A stretch of 64,000 nucleotides of DNA, taken from NCBI GenBank assembly GCA_012519205.1, contig JAAYQR010000012.1, positions 1 through 64,000 of the forward strand, read 5' to 3'. Source of the DNA: Candidatus Epulonipiscium sp. GTDB taxonomy: Bacteria; Bacillota; Clostridia; Lachnospirales; Defluviitaleaceae. Each line of letters opens with the position of its first letter. Positions within the stretch are counted from its first letter, which is position 1. Both the position numbers and the translations under genes were made by a program. Below are positions 37,238 to 46,806 of the stretch, piece after piece. The notes beneath the pieces were generated by a model, which searched no databases, was not told where the DNA came from, and saw only the letters and a list, made by a program, of their open reading frames with translations.

Positions 37238-39238
37238 TTATAGAAAAATATTTGCGCCTTCTTTTATGAATACTGGAATAGTATCAAGGGGTGCTTCATA
37301 AGAAATAGTGCTTCCTCCCACATATACCTTTGATGTCTTTAAGTCAACCCAATTCGTTCCTGATGGTAGATAGACTTCTCTTTGTCTTTGTCCTTCATAT
37401 AAAACAGGTGCTACTAATATATCGCTTCCAAATAAAAATTCTTCCTGTATATCCCAAGCCTTGTTATCTTTGGGAAAATCATAGAAAAGTGGCCTCATTG
37501 GAGGAGTACCGTTAATGCTGGCAGTTTCCATTTGCTTCAAAATATATGGTCTTAGTTTTTCCCTCATAAACATTGCTTCTTTAATGATTTCATATGCTTC
37601 CTCTCCAAATTCCCAAACTTCGTTAGGACCATTGGTATCATAATCAAACAACCCAGTATCAATTCCGTAGGAACCATGTTTTATCGGTAATCTATAGCCA
37701 TGCAATCTAAATACCGGGCAAAAAAGTCCGTATTGAAACCAGCGAACAATTAATTCTCTAAATTTAGGATTCTTAGGATCTCCCCCATAGAATCCCCCTA
37801 TATCCGTGGTCCACCATGGAATACCGCTAAGCCCTACATTTAATCCCGCCGCAAATTGCATTCTTAGGGATTCAAAGCTTGAGTGAATATCCCCTGACCA
37901 AAGCAGAGCCCCATATCTTTGGCTTCCTGCCCACGCACATCTAACAAGGTTAAGCGGAGCTTCTATTCCTTCTTTTTTCATACCATCATAAAAACCTTTC
38001 GAATACATCATTGGATAGATATTGCCTACTTCCATATTTGTACCTATGTGGTATCTATAAAGTTCAAAATCATATACCTTATACTCGGGTTCCGCTTCGT
38101 CTAGCCAAAATACCTTTATGCCATATTTAAAGTAATTTTCTTTTACCTTATTCCATAAATATTCCCTTGCTCCTGGGTTTGTAGCATCATAGTAAACGGT
38201 GGCTCCAAGACAGGTGTGCTGGGTACGAACTCCTTTATCTGTCCTAACAAGATATCCTTTTTGTTTCATTTCGGCATAATTTTCACTTCTAGGGTCAACC
38301 GTGGGCCATATAGAAACCATAAGTTCTATACCCATGGATCTTAATTCATCCACCATTGCCTGAGGATCTGGCCAATGCTTTTCATCAAACTTCCAATCTC
38401 CTTGCATAGGCCAGTGGAAAAAGTCTATAACAATTACCGATATGGGCAATTCTCTTTTTTTGTATTCCCTAGCAACATCAAGTAATTCTTCTTGATTTTT
38501 ATATCTTAATTTGCATTGCCAAAAACCTGCTGCCCATTCAGGAAATTTTGTGGCCCTTCCTATTACACCCGTATATTGTTCAATTATCTGCGCTGGAGTA
38601 TCCCCTGCAGTTATCCAGTAGTCCACAACTGCCGTTACCTCTGCAGTAAATCTAGTTAGGTTTTTTGCAAAAGTTGCCCTTCCATAAGCAGGATTGTTCC
38701 AAAAAAATCCATAACCTCTATTAGAAAGGAAGAAGGGAATACTTGCTTGGGAATTTCTTTGTGCCAGTTCTAGTTCACAGCCCATCATATCTAAATGCTC
38801 CATTTGGCGCTGACCCATACCAAATATTTTTTCGTCCTTATTCGGCTCGAAGGTCATGGTCGCCTTATACAATCCCCCTAAGATAGGCTTTAGTTCTCGA
38901 CCAAAATATAATAGGGCTTTATGTTCGTTAAGGTCTTGTTTTGTCTGCCATCTTTCTTTTAAAAGGACTTCTCCTTTTTCATTTTCAAACCATATAATAC
39001 CGAATTTATTTATTTTACCGGTAATATTTCCATTAGTAATACTGCAAATTTCCTCTCCTATATCGATATTTGCATTGGTTTTTGGTGGGGTTATAAAGGC
39101 CCAATCTTTTTGGGGCATTTCAGCCATTTTTGTAACCCTAACCCTTAGGCTGTTTTTTCCAAAGGGCTCTATCCAAATTATTTCATCATCGTATTGATGT
39201 ACTAGCTTATTATCTTCAGACCACACTAATCCATTCAT
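37238..39238 (-). CDS. GH31 alpha-glycosidase (alpha-xylosidase/alpha-glucosidase)
   Basis: The 666-residue enzyme belongs to GH31. The nucleophile Asp is in VFWLDEAEPEY, with the acid/base Asp in LLWSGDIHSSFESL. It is only distantly similar to the YicI-type enzyme at 31.7 kb, lacking the TDFGERIP form, so the two probably act on different linkages or chain positions. No signal peptide is seen. The ATG at 39238 fits the AAAGGGG spacing better than the TTG 6 nt upstream. It follows the ABC permease genes on the same strand after a 30-nt gap. Confidence 0.9.
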   Translation of the reverse strand: MNGLVWSEDNKLVHQYDDEIIWIEPFGKNSLRVRVTKMAEMPQKDWAFITPPKTNANIDIGEEICSITNGNITGKINKFGIIWFENEKGEVLLKERWQTKQDLNEHKALLYFGRELKPILGGLYKATMTFEPNKDEKIFGMGQRQMEHLDMMGCELELAQRNSQASIPFFLSNRGYGFFWNNPAYGRATFAKNLTRFTAEVTAVVDYWITAGDTPAQIIEQYTGVIGRATKFPEWAAGFWQCKLRYKNQEELLDVAREYKKRELPISVIVIDFFHWPMQGDWKFDEKHWPDPQAMVDELRSMGIELMVSIWPTVDPRSENYAEMKQKGYLVRTDKGVRTQHTCLGATVYYDATNPGAREYLWNKVKENYFKYGIKVFWLDEAEPEYKVYDFELYRYHIGTNMEVGNIYPMMYSKGFYDGMKKEGIEAPLNLVRCAWAGSQRYGALLWSGDIHSSFESLRMQFAAGLNVGLSGIPWWTTDIGGFYGGDPKNPKFRELIVRWFQYGLFCPVFRLHGYRLPIKHGSYGIDTGLFDYDTNGPNEVWEFGEEAYEIIKEAMFMREKLRPYILKQMETASINGTPPMRPLFYDFPKDNKAWDIQEEFLFGSDILVAPVLYEGQRQREVYLPSGTNWVDLKTSKVYVGGSTISYEAPLDTIPVFIKEGANIFL

Positions 39239-39268
39239 AATCAAAATCCCCTTTCATATTGATATCTT

Positions 39269-40111
39269 TTATCCTTTTACGGAACCACTGGTTAATCCGC
39301 TGATAATATATTTTTGTAAAAACACAAACATACAAACAACTGGAATAACAAGTAAAACCCCATATGCCATAACCATATTCCACTGGGTGCCGAACTCCGT
39401 TATAAGATTGTAAATCTTAGCGGTCATAGGCCTATATGCTTCTTTATTATTAAAGGTCATTGAATATACAAGGTCGTTCCAGCCATGTATAAATGAAAAA
39501 GAAGCAACCGTAATAAGGCCTGGTTTGGACATGGGTAAGACAATCTTCAAAAAAGCAGTGAACCGATTACATCCGTCTATCTTAGCTGCATCTTCAATTT
39601 CTGCAGGATAGGTTTTAAATATGGGCCTTAATATAATAACAATAAAAGGTATAGAAATTGTTGCGACCGAAAAAATAGGTGCAAAAAAAGTATTAATTAA
39701 TTTAAACTTTGAAAACGTTAAAAACAAAGGAGTAAGAACTAAGGATGCTGGAAGCATCTGTGTAACTAAAAATGTTGTAATAATAGCTTTTTTACCAGGA
39801 ATCTTGTATCTGGCAAGCCCATAGGCCGCTGGTATCCCTAATAGCATAGAAGTTGTCATTGCTGAAAACGCTATGATTGCTGAATTTAAATAAGCTCGAA
39901 AAGCATTGTTCTTACCAAATAGCTGTTCTGTATAGTTTGCCCATTCTAGTTCCCTTGGAAAAAAGGTCTGGGGTATTGCAAAGATTTCAGCATCAGTTTT
40001 TAGGGAACTAACTATAATCCAGTAAAGTGGAAATAAAAAGATAACCCCCAGTGCCAAAGCTATAATACTATATATGATTGCCCTATTACGTTCTTTGGAC
40101 AGTATCTTCAT
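39269..40111 (-). CDS. ABC carbohydrate permease (AraQ/MalG type)
   Basis: The 280-residue inner-membrane protein has the CUT1 permease layout, six helices and the EAA loop (AAKIDGCNRFTAFLKIVLPMSKPGL) that contacts the ATPase. It is the second of two permeases in the operon, starting 3 nt after the first one ends. No ATPase gene is present here; CUT1 importers in Firmicutes often share a distant MsmK-type ATPase. Confidence 0.92.
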   Translation of the reverse strand: MKILSKERNRAIIYSIIALALGVIFLFPLYWIIVSSLKTDAEIFAIPQTFFPRELEWANYTEQLFGKNNAFRAYLNSAIIAFSAMTTSMLLGIPAAYGLARYKIPGKKAIITTFLVTQMLPASLVLTPLFLTFSKFKLINTFFAPIFSVATISIPFIVIILRPIFKTYPAEIEDAAKIDGCNRFTAFLKIVLPMSKPGLITVASFSFIHGWNDLVYSMTFNNKEAYRPMTAKIYNLITEFGTQWNMVMAYGVLLVIPVVCMFVFLQKYIISGLTSGSVKG

Positions 40112-40114
40112 AAA

Positions 40115-41023
40115 TTACACATCCTCCTTCCCAATTAGTTTGAGGTAAACTAGAGCCACGGCAAAAAGACAAAGGAATAAGATATTAGCTACTGCGGCAC
40201 CTTGTCCAAAATAATAGTATTTAAAGGAAAGCCTATAGGAAAATGTAGACAGTACTTCTGTTGAATTTACAGGACCTCCGGAAGTCATTACAAATACTAA
40301 ATCAAAAACCTTAAAAGTATACACAAACCCCAGCATTAAGACAGATAAAATTGCAGGTTTTAAGAGGGGCAATGTAATATTTATAAACTTTCTAAATCCA
40401 TTTGCTCCATCAACCGCAGCACTTTCATAAATCTCCTCTGGGATATTTGAAAGCCCTGTTGTTAAAAGAAGCATATTAAAAGGAATACCAATCCAAGAGT
40501 TAGCCATTATAACACCCCAAAGAGCTGTGCTTTCCTGAAGCAGCCAAGGAATCGGTTTATTAATTATTCCAATACCCATCATAATATCATTAATGATTCC
40601 GTTACTAGGACTTAACATGAATTTAAACATAAGTGCGGTTACTGTAATTGGCATCATGTAGCTTATCACCATAAACCCTCTAATTGGTTTTGCCAATCTA
40701 AACTTATTACTAAAAAATATTGCTAAAGCAAATCCTATAGTAAATTGAAATGCAAGACTTGCAAAAGTATAAATCAATGTATTTTTGAATGCAATTGTCA
40801 TCACTTCATCTGATAATACCTTCTTGTAATTCCCAAATCCAATAAATTTTCTTATCCCATTACTTATATTCATGGCGTTTAAATCCTGGAAACTGATTAT
40901 AAAGTTATAGATAATGGGATAGCCTATCAAAACTAGCATAAATATCAGAGCAGGTAATATATATATATATATATATCCAGCTATAATGTCTTTTTTACCT
41001 TCCGTAAGTTTAAAATTCTTCAT
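40115..41023 (-). CDS. ABC carbohydrate permease (LacF/UgpA type)
   Basis: The 302-residue CUT1 permease carries the EAA loop (AAVDGANGFRKFINITLPLLKPAI). The ATG at 41023 has GGAGG 5 nt upstream. Residues near 18-25 read YIYIYI because the gene contains a perfect (AT)10 tract at 40957-40976. Gain or loss of one unit would shift the frame near the N-terminus. It follows the binding-protein gene after about 120 nt. Confidence 0.92.
   Translation of the reverse strand: MKNFKLTEGKKDIIAGYIYIYILPALIFMLVLIGYPIIYNFIISFQDLNAMNISNGIRKFIGFGNYKKVLSDEVMTIAFKNTLIYTFASLAFQFTIGFALAIFFSNKFRLAKPIRGFMVISYMMPITVTALMFKFMLSPSNGIINDIMMGIGIINKPIPWLLQESTALWGVIMANSWIGIPFNMLLLTTGLSNIPEEIYESAAVDGANGFRKFINITLPLLKPAILSVLMLGFVYTFKVFDLVFVMTSGGPVNSTEVLSTFSYRLSFKYYYFGQGAAVANILFLCLFAVALVYLKLIGKEDV
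40957..40976. repeat. (AT)10 dinucleotide tract inside permease gene
   Basis: Twenty bases of perfect AT alternation lie in the first 70 bp of the permease coding sequence. Such tracts are slippage prone; a 2-bp change would break the reading frame. Confidence 0.9.
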
Positions 41024-41144
41024 TATAACCTCCATTCTCCCCTCTGGGTATAGTTTTTAGGTTAAAAATAGCCCCACCACCTTTGTCTACATCCATGTAC
41101 TCCAGTGAGGGGCCTAAGTAATTATTAATCAGCTAATTTTTAAA

Positions 41145-42422
41145 CTATTGTAGTGATGCGTTAATTTCATCTATTTTTACCTGTGCGTCTTTTAGAGCTT
41201 GTGCGGGAGCCTTAACTCCGGAAAGACTTTCTTGAACAGCGTTAATAACTACAGATGAAACTTCAGGCCATTTTGGATGTGGTCCCCTTGGCATTGCATA
41301 TTGCATCTGGTCCGCAAACACTTTCATAATTTCATCATCACCCCATACTTCTTCAGGGGTTACATCAGATCTTGGAGAGAATCTACCAACAGTTTTACAG
41401 AAATCTATATTATTTTCCTTCGATAAGAACCATTTTAGGAATTCCCATGATTCGTCGATTACTTCACTGCTACTTGTAATTACTATATTCTCTCCCCCTA
41501 AGGTAGAAGCAAATCGTGCATCTTTCGGCAATTTCGTCACTGCCCAATTTTTATCCGGTGCATTCTTTTCTAAATTAGGTTTAATCCATGGTCCATTAAC
41601 AATCATAGCTGCATTACCAGATACAAATTGTTTTTCTGCATCTCCTTGAGCCCAGTTTAATACTTCTTTACTTACATATCCTTTTTCAGTAAGATTCGAT
41701 AAATAACTAAGGGCTTTTTCTGCCTCTGGTGAATCAAGATTTTCTACAGTTGCCCCAGTAGACAATAGAAACGGAAGCATTTGGAATGTTCCTTCTTCAT
41801 TCTTGATGGAAGAAAATGCTAGTCCATAGGTGTTCCCACTGGTTAATTTTGCTGCAGCCTCTTCTAATTCTTCCCATGTTTCCGGTGGTTCTACCCCAGC
41901 TGCCTCTAGCATATCTACATCATAGTATAGTGCAAGGGCATTACTAGCATGTGGTAACCCATAGATTTTGTCGTTGTATTTTGCGGAGTTAAGAGGTCCT
42001 TCTAGGAATTTTCCATCTTCCCAAGCGTTTACCTTATCGGTAATATCTGCAAATAGCCCCATTGCAGAGAAGGAAGCATGGTCCGGATTGTCGACAAATG
42101 CCATATCAGGTAGTTCCCCTGAAACTAAGCCAATGGTAAACTGTTTTAGGAGCTCATCTCTTGGAACGAATTCGAAGTTAATTTTAACATCATCTTGCAT
42201 TCCATTATACTCGTCAACATACTTTTGAATCGTTTCACCATTGATACTTGTAAAATAATGCCAAAAAGTAACTTCTTTTGGTTCATCTTTTTTTGATTCT
42301 TGTGCTGGGGTTTTCCCGCTATCCCCAGTAGAGGCAGGATCTTGAGTTTTGCTGCTAGAACATCCTGCAAGTACGGATACGCCAAGCATTGTTGCTAGAA
42401 TAATCGCCACTATTTTTTTCAT
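41145..42422 (-). CDS. ABC sugar-binding lipoprotein
   Basis: The 425-residue protein has a lipoprotein signal (ATMLGVSVLAGCSSS, lipidated Cys about residue 21), then a charged Ser/Thr/Lys linker and a type-1 solute-binding fold (KEVTFWHYFTSINGE at the start of the domain). It captures the oligosaccharide for the two permeases encoded downstream. GGAGGGG precedes the ATG. It is placed directly downstream of the two-component system, which very likely controls it. Confidence 0.93.
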   Translation of the reverse strand: MKKIVAIILATMLGVSVLAGCSSSKTQDPASTGDSGKTPAQESKKDEPKEVTFWHYFTSINGETIQKYVDEYNGMQDDVKINFEFVPRDELLKQFTIGLVSGELPDMAFVDNPDHASFSAMGLFADITDKVNAWEDGKFLEGPLNSAKYNDKIYGLPHASNALALYYDVDMLEAAGVEPPETWEELEEAAAKLTSGNTYGLAFSSIKNEEGTFQMLPFLLSTGATVENLDSPEAEKALSYLSNLTEKGYVSKEVLNWAQGDAEKQFVSGNAAMIVNGPWIKPNLEKNAPDKNWAVTKLPKDARFASTLGGENIVITSSSEVIDESWEFLKWFLSKENNIDFCKTVGRFSPRSDVTPEEVWGDDEIMKVFADQMQYAMPRGPHPKWPEVSSVVINAVQESLSGVKAPAQALKDAQVKIDEINASLQ

Positions 42423-42546
42423 CTTTTCCCCTCCATTTTTTTTGATTTACCCTTTACATCTTTATTATATAGGGGATATTCCATAATCTGAATTATAATA
42501 TCCTATGAAATTTGGACAATTTTGAACTAATTCTCCATCTTTAAGA

Positions 42547-43278
42547 TCACTTTTTTGTGTGTTTTACTATATATTCTTTGGCAGATATGCCAGAAACCTT
42601 TTTAAAAACCCTACAAAAATACTGTACATCATTGTATCCTACCATACAGGCAATTTCATAAATTTTATAGTTAGTATCTATTAACAATTCCTTTGCTTTA
42701 TCAATTCTAAAACGGGTAAGATAATTTGAAAACGTTACCCCTAACTCCTTAGAAAAAATCCTACTGATGTACTCTGGGCTCATTTTAAATTTATCTGCAT
42801 AATCTTCAAGATTAATCTTTTGGGCATAATTATCGTTTATATCCCTAACAATTGCAGAGATTGCAGGGCTATATCGTTTTTCCTCTACTATTGTTTTATT
42901 GTCCTTTTCTGTAAACTTTTTATTGATTCTTTCCATAGTTTCCTTAAGTTTAGATGCAGTAATTGGCTTAAGCAAATAGTCTTCAACCCCTAAGGAAATC
43001 CCCTTCCTAGCATAATCAAACTCCGCGTAACCGCTTAATATAACAAAAACCACATCCATATTGCATTCTCGAATGTTAGATATCATCTGCAAACCATCCA
43101 ACCTTGACATCTTAATATCTGTTATTACTACATCAGGGCTAAACTGCTTTATCATTACCATACCTTCATAGCCGTCTTCCGCTTCTCCAATAAGTTCATA
43201 AGGCTTCCCCATAGATGCTATAAGTTTACTAAGCCCCATCCTTGTGTGAATTTCATCCTCAACAATCAGTATTTTCAT
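42547..43278 (-). CDS. Response regulator with AraC-type DNA-binding domain (YesN-like)
   Basis: The 243-residue protein has an N-terminal receiver (phosphoacceptor Asp54 in VVITDIKM, Lys in LLKPI) and a C-terminal AraC double HTH (about residues 140-240, YISRIFSKELGVTFSNYL and CRVFKKVSG). It lies 10 nt after the sensor kinase gene and directly before the transporter genes, the classic arrangement for sugar-oligomer uptake in Firmicutes. AGGAGGG precedes the ATG. Confidence 0.93.
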   Translation of the reverse strand: MKILIVEDEIHTRMGLSKLIASMGKPYELIGEAEDGYEGMVMIKQFSPDVVITDIKMSRLDGLQMISNIRECNMDVVFVILSGYAEFDYARKGISLGVEDYLLKPITASKLKETMERINKKFTEKDNKTIVEEKRYSPAISAIVRDINDNYAQKINLEDYADKFKMSPEYISRIFSKELGVTFSNYLTRFRIDKAKELLIDTNYKIYEIACMVGYNDVQYFCRVFKKVSGISAKEYIVKHTKK

Positions 43279-43288
43279 ATTTTCCCTC

Positions 43289-45061
43289 CTATTGAACTTC
43301 TTTATATGGTAGCTTTAGCTGCATGCTTGTTCCTTTATCTTCTTTACTTTTTATATCTATATGGGCTGTCCCTAAATAATAAAGTTTAACTCGGTTAATA
43401 ATGTTTTTAATTCCTATATTATTTCCATCAAATAGACCTTCGTTATTTATATATTCTTTTATTTGATTAAGGGTATCTCCCTTCATCCCCTTGCCATTAT
43501 CTTTTATCTCAATACATAGCATATTTTCATCATTTACAAAGGCAGATATTTTAATAATTCCCCCGAACTTTTTCCCCTCAAAACCATGCAAAATTGCATT
43601 TTCTATCGCCGGCTGCAAAATCATTTTATGAACGGGAAATGCCATAGCTTCCTCTGTAATATTGTATATACATTCAAAGGAGTTGTTGAATCTTATTTTT
43701 TGTAGATATACATACTTCTTAAGCCATTCTATTTCCGCTTCTAATATAACGATAATATCTATATTAGAAATACTGTACCTCAGAAGGCTCCCTAGAGTGC
43801 TTAGCATTTCACTTATTGTATCTTGATTATTATCTATTGCAATCCAATTAATCATATCCAAAGTATTATAAATAAAATGGGGGTTTATTTGGGCCTCTAA
43901 GGCTTTTAATTCGGATTTTCTTTTTTGGTCAATCGCTATTTCTGTATCTTTTTTTTGCCTTTCCAATGTGCCTACAAGATGATTAATCTTTCTAGTCATT
44001 GAATTAAATTGATGGGCAATTGCAAATAGTTCATCTTTCTTCTCAACTTCAACCTTAACATCCATTTGCCCTTCCCCAAAAGATCTAATACCCCTAGAAA
44101 TTTGTTTTATGGAGTTAGAGTATCTATTGGTAACCGTAATAATCAAAGTAAAAAATAACACTGTTGTTCCTATACTGATTAAAATTACTAAAATTCCATA
44201 TTCCCTTACATGTTTAAAGATATCATTTTTATCAATAATATTTATAAGTCTCCAGGTGGTATTTATAATCTCTTTTTCTTTGATAAATAACTTACTACTA
44301 GCACCGCCCTCTATAAATTCGGAAAGGTTCTTCCCAATATTAGATTTATCCTGATGGGATACAATATTATTGTCTTCATCAATAATAATATTTTTATTAC
44401 TTATATTAACCCTACTTGAACTTTCTTCAGTAAGAGTTGATAAAATTGATTCGTTAATTCCAATAAATAATACCCCATACTGTCTTTGTGTAATATAATC
44501 CTTTACAGGCATGGCGATAAAAAATATATATTGATCCTTATCCTTAATTTTCCTAAGGTTTCTAGTTGAGATTAAAGTAACACCCTGTTCATCCACTACT
44601 TCCTCTAATAATGCCTTTCGTACTTCCCTATCATAAAAATAGGATTCATAAGATACAAAATTGTCTTTATCATACAGTGCATAATCTAAGGAATTACTGA
44701 TAAATGTAATGCTCCTTACATCCACTTTAATATTTGCATAAGAAATTAATTCCTGAGTCATAAAATATTTACTAACAGCTGTCTCCTTATCTTCTTGGAT
44801 TTTTTGGCTATAATATAAAATATCCTTATCCAATGCCACATTATATAGAAAACCCTCAAAATCCTTTATGTTATCCCCAAGTATCTTTCCTGCTTGATTC
44901 ATGCTATATTCAAGTAATGTATCTATTTGATTTTCTATGCTTCTTGAATAAACAATATTAGAAAATACAGTAATAATAAGAATTGGGATAACCGCCAAAA
45001 GAATATATGCAAAAATAAGCTTAGCCTTAATACTTGTATAATCAAATTTAATTATTTTCAT
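43289..45061 (-). CDS. Sensor histidine kinase, YesM type
   Basis: The 590-residue membrane kinase has helices at about residues 14-35 and 284-306 flanking a dCACHE-like extracellular sensor, then HAMP, the His_kinase motif LEAQINPHFIYNTLDMINW with the phosphorylated His, and an HATPase domain (IENAILHGFEGK, IKDNGKGM). It probably senses extracellular sugar or the loaded binding protein. It is first of the pair; GGAGG precedes the ATG. Confidence 0.93.
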   Translation of the reverse strand: MKIIKFDYTSIKAKLIFAYILLAVIPILIITVFSNIVYSRSIENQIDTLLEYSMNQAGKILGDNIKDFEGFLYNVALDKDILYYSQKIQEDKETAVSKYFMTQELISYANIKVDVRSITFISNSLDYALYDKDNFVSYESYFYDREVRKALLEEVVDEQGVTLISTRNLRKIKDKDQYIFFIAMPVKDYITQRQYGVLFIGINESILSTLTEESSSRVNISNKNIIIDEDNNIVSHQDKSNIGKNLSEFIEGGASSKLFIKEKEIINTTWRLINIIDKNDIFKHVREYGILVILISIGTTVLFFTLIITVTNRYSNSIKQISRGIRSFGEGQMDVKVEVEKKDELFAIAHQFNSMTRKINHLVGTLERQKKDTEIAIDQKRKSELKALEAQINPHFIYNTLDMINWIAIDNNQDTISEMLSTLGSLLRYSISNIDIIVILEAEIEWLKKYVYLQKIRFNNSFECIYNITEEAMAFPVHKMILQPAIENAILHGFEGKKFGGIIKISAFVNDENMLCIEIKDNGKGMKGDTLNQIKEYINNEGLFDGNNIGIKNIINRVKLYYLGTAHIDIKSKEDKGTSMQLKLPYKEVQ

Positions 45062-45217
45062 TGAGTACCTCCGCCAATCACAATTTTATGTCAATCTTAT
45101 TCTTTAATATCAATATAATTATACAGGTAGTTTAAAAATCATACAAGCTTATCCTTTCCACTTTTTTGAAGCCATGATATACTATAATAGTAAAATCCAA
45201 GATAAAGGAGTGAATTT

Positions 45218-45629
45218 ATGTCTTTTCAAAAAATTAATTCCCAAGATACAACTAGAAGTATTGAACAAGTATCTATAATGGCATATGGTTATAATGAAAA
45301 AGAGCTTAAGATATTAAATGATTTCTGCCATAAACAATCCATTAATAATATGATTGTAGTAAATAATGAAATCCTTGATATGACCTTGGAAGATATATTA
45401 AGCGGAACCGTTTCACCGTCTCCTTCCCCCCCTTCCGGTAAAAGCAATTATCATGAATGGATTTTCCGGAAGTGATTTACAGTCATTCCTTAAAGGGTTT
45501 AAAAGCATAAACTTAGAAAGGCCTATATTTGCTACTGTTACTCCCACTTCAAAAACCTGGTCTTTTAAAACTTTAATTAATGAACTTATTAAGGAGCATA
45601 ATATAATGAAAAATAGGAATAAAAAATAA
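45218..45629 (+). pseudogene. DUF3783 domain protein; single-base frame break as sequenced
   Basis: The first frame reads 85 residues and then diverges at the 7-C run 45426-45432. With one C fewer, it continues as LPVKAIIMNGFSGSDLQSFL to a stop at 45629, giving about 136 residues with the DUF3783 pattern (IIMNGFSG, FLKGFKSINLERPIFATVTP, WSFKTLINEL). The function of the family is unknown. AAGGAG precedes the ATG at 45218. It stands alone, divergent from the kinase gene and ended by a hairpin. Confidence 0.8.
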
Positions 45630-45649
45630 AAGCACCCACTGGGTGCTTT
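45629..45649. terminator. Terminator between DUF3783 and MORN genes
   Basis: AAAGCACCC and GGGTGCTTT surround an ACT loop. The T-rich tail is on the minus strand (TTATTTTTTATT), so it mainly serves the MORN gene, and possibly both. Confidence 0.65.
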
Positions 45650-45684
45650 CTGTATTATGATTAGTTCCTTATTTAAAATAAATC

Positions 45685-46773
45685 CTATTTTGGTTCTCCA
45701 TTTTCCCATGTTCCTTTGTAAATTATATTTCCATCTTTATCATATTTAATCCCTTCACCATGGAAATTGCCCTTATCAAACTCTCCTTCATACATTTTTT
45801 CCCCTGTCTCATAATATTCTATCCCTGTCCCATGGGAAAAATCATCTTTCATATCCCCATTGTACCAAAGTCTACCACTTTCGTAGTAGCCCCTTCCCTT
45901 TCCATTTGCTCTGCCTTCTACTAATTCTCCCATATACATTGTTCTACCATTTTCATAATATATCTTACCCCTTCTATTAAAGGTTCCATTTTTCCAATGC
46001 CCTATATAAAAAACACCCCCATTGGGATAATAGGCTACACCTTCCCCATCTGGGCATCCATCTTCTACTTCTCCTTCATAAACCTTGCGACCCTTTTCAT
46101 CATAAAAAACACCTTTTCCGGACATCTTTCCGTTTTTAAAGGTACCTTTATACATTATCTCTCCATTTTTATAGTATCTATCCCCTTCCCCATGGGGAAT
46201 CCCATCTTTCATACTTCCTTCATAGGCCAAGGTTCCATCTCCGTGATAAAGCCTTTTTTTATCTAAAACTTCATTAGTCTTATCTTTCCTATCCAAAGCC
46301 TCAATATTTCTTATGACCATATCGTAAATTTTATATTTATTACCCTTTTTTCTAAAAGTGTATTCAAAGGTATTTCTCCTATCTATGTAATTTTCATTTT
46401 TCGTGGCCTTAGCTAGTATATTGACTTCTGCCTTAATATCTTTCCCTGTCTTTTCTAAAAACTTAATACTCTCCAACTCGTAAACCAATCCATAATAGGA
46501 TAAACTATCAATGGTTTCCTTAAGTTCCGTATAATTTAAAGAGTAAATAGGACTGTCACTGTGAAATAAATAAAGGTAATCCGAGTACTTTTTTTCTTCT
46601 AGTGTTTCTAATAAGTGTTTTAATATCTCTTTTATTTCTCTTTTATTTCTTTCATCTATTACATTTTCCTTAATTTCTGTTTTATTCTCTGTAGCCCATA
46701 GGGTGTTGGAAATGCCAATATTTATACCAAGTACCATGATTAGAAAAAAAGTAACTTTAAAAAACCTACTCAT
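45685..46773 (-). CDS. Secreted or anchored MORN-repeat protein
   Basis: The 362-residue protein starts with a signal peptide or anchor (FFKVTFFLIMVLGINIGISNTLWA). Residues about 30-170 form a helical N-domain with NTF2-like flavour (KEILKHLLETLEEKKYSDYLYLF). From about residue 175 there are some eight MORN repeats with the pattern YxGxxxxGxxHGxGxxYYxxG, for example YEGSMKDGIPHGEGDRYYKNG. MORN repeats bind lipids or mediate protein contacts, but the role of bacterial exported forms is unknown. It is followed on the same strand by a terminator; its upstream neighbour is the rRNA methyltransferase gene. Confidence 0.85.
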   Translation of the reverse strand: MSRFFKVTFFLIMVLGINIGISNTLWATENKTEIKENVIDERNKREIKEILKHLLETLEEKKYSDYLYLFHSDSPIYSLNYTELKETIDSLSYYGLVYELESIKFLEKTGKDIKAEVNILAKATKNENYIDRRNTFEYTFRKKGNKYKIYDMVIRNIEALDRKDKTNEVLDKKRLYHGDGTLAYEGSMKDGIPHGEGDRYYKNGEIMYKGTFKNGKMSGKGVFYDEKGRKVYEGEVEDGCPDGEGVAYYPNGGVFYIGHWKNGTFNRRGKIYYENGRTMYMGELVEGRANGKGRGYYESGRLWYNGDMKDDFSHGTGIEYYETGEKMYEGEFDKGNFHGEGIKYDKDGNIIYKGTWENGEPK

Positions 46774-46806
46774 ATTTACACTCCTTATATATTTATATAA
46801 TTATCT

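Noticed and set aside
45418-45440. Real ending of the DUF3783 protein at the first stop (85 residues)
   Set aside because: The conserved IIMNGFSG and following domain lie immediately downstream in the next frame, so a one-base run error is simpler.
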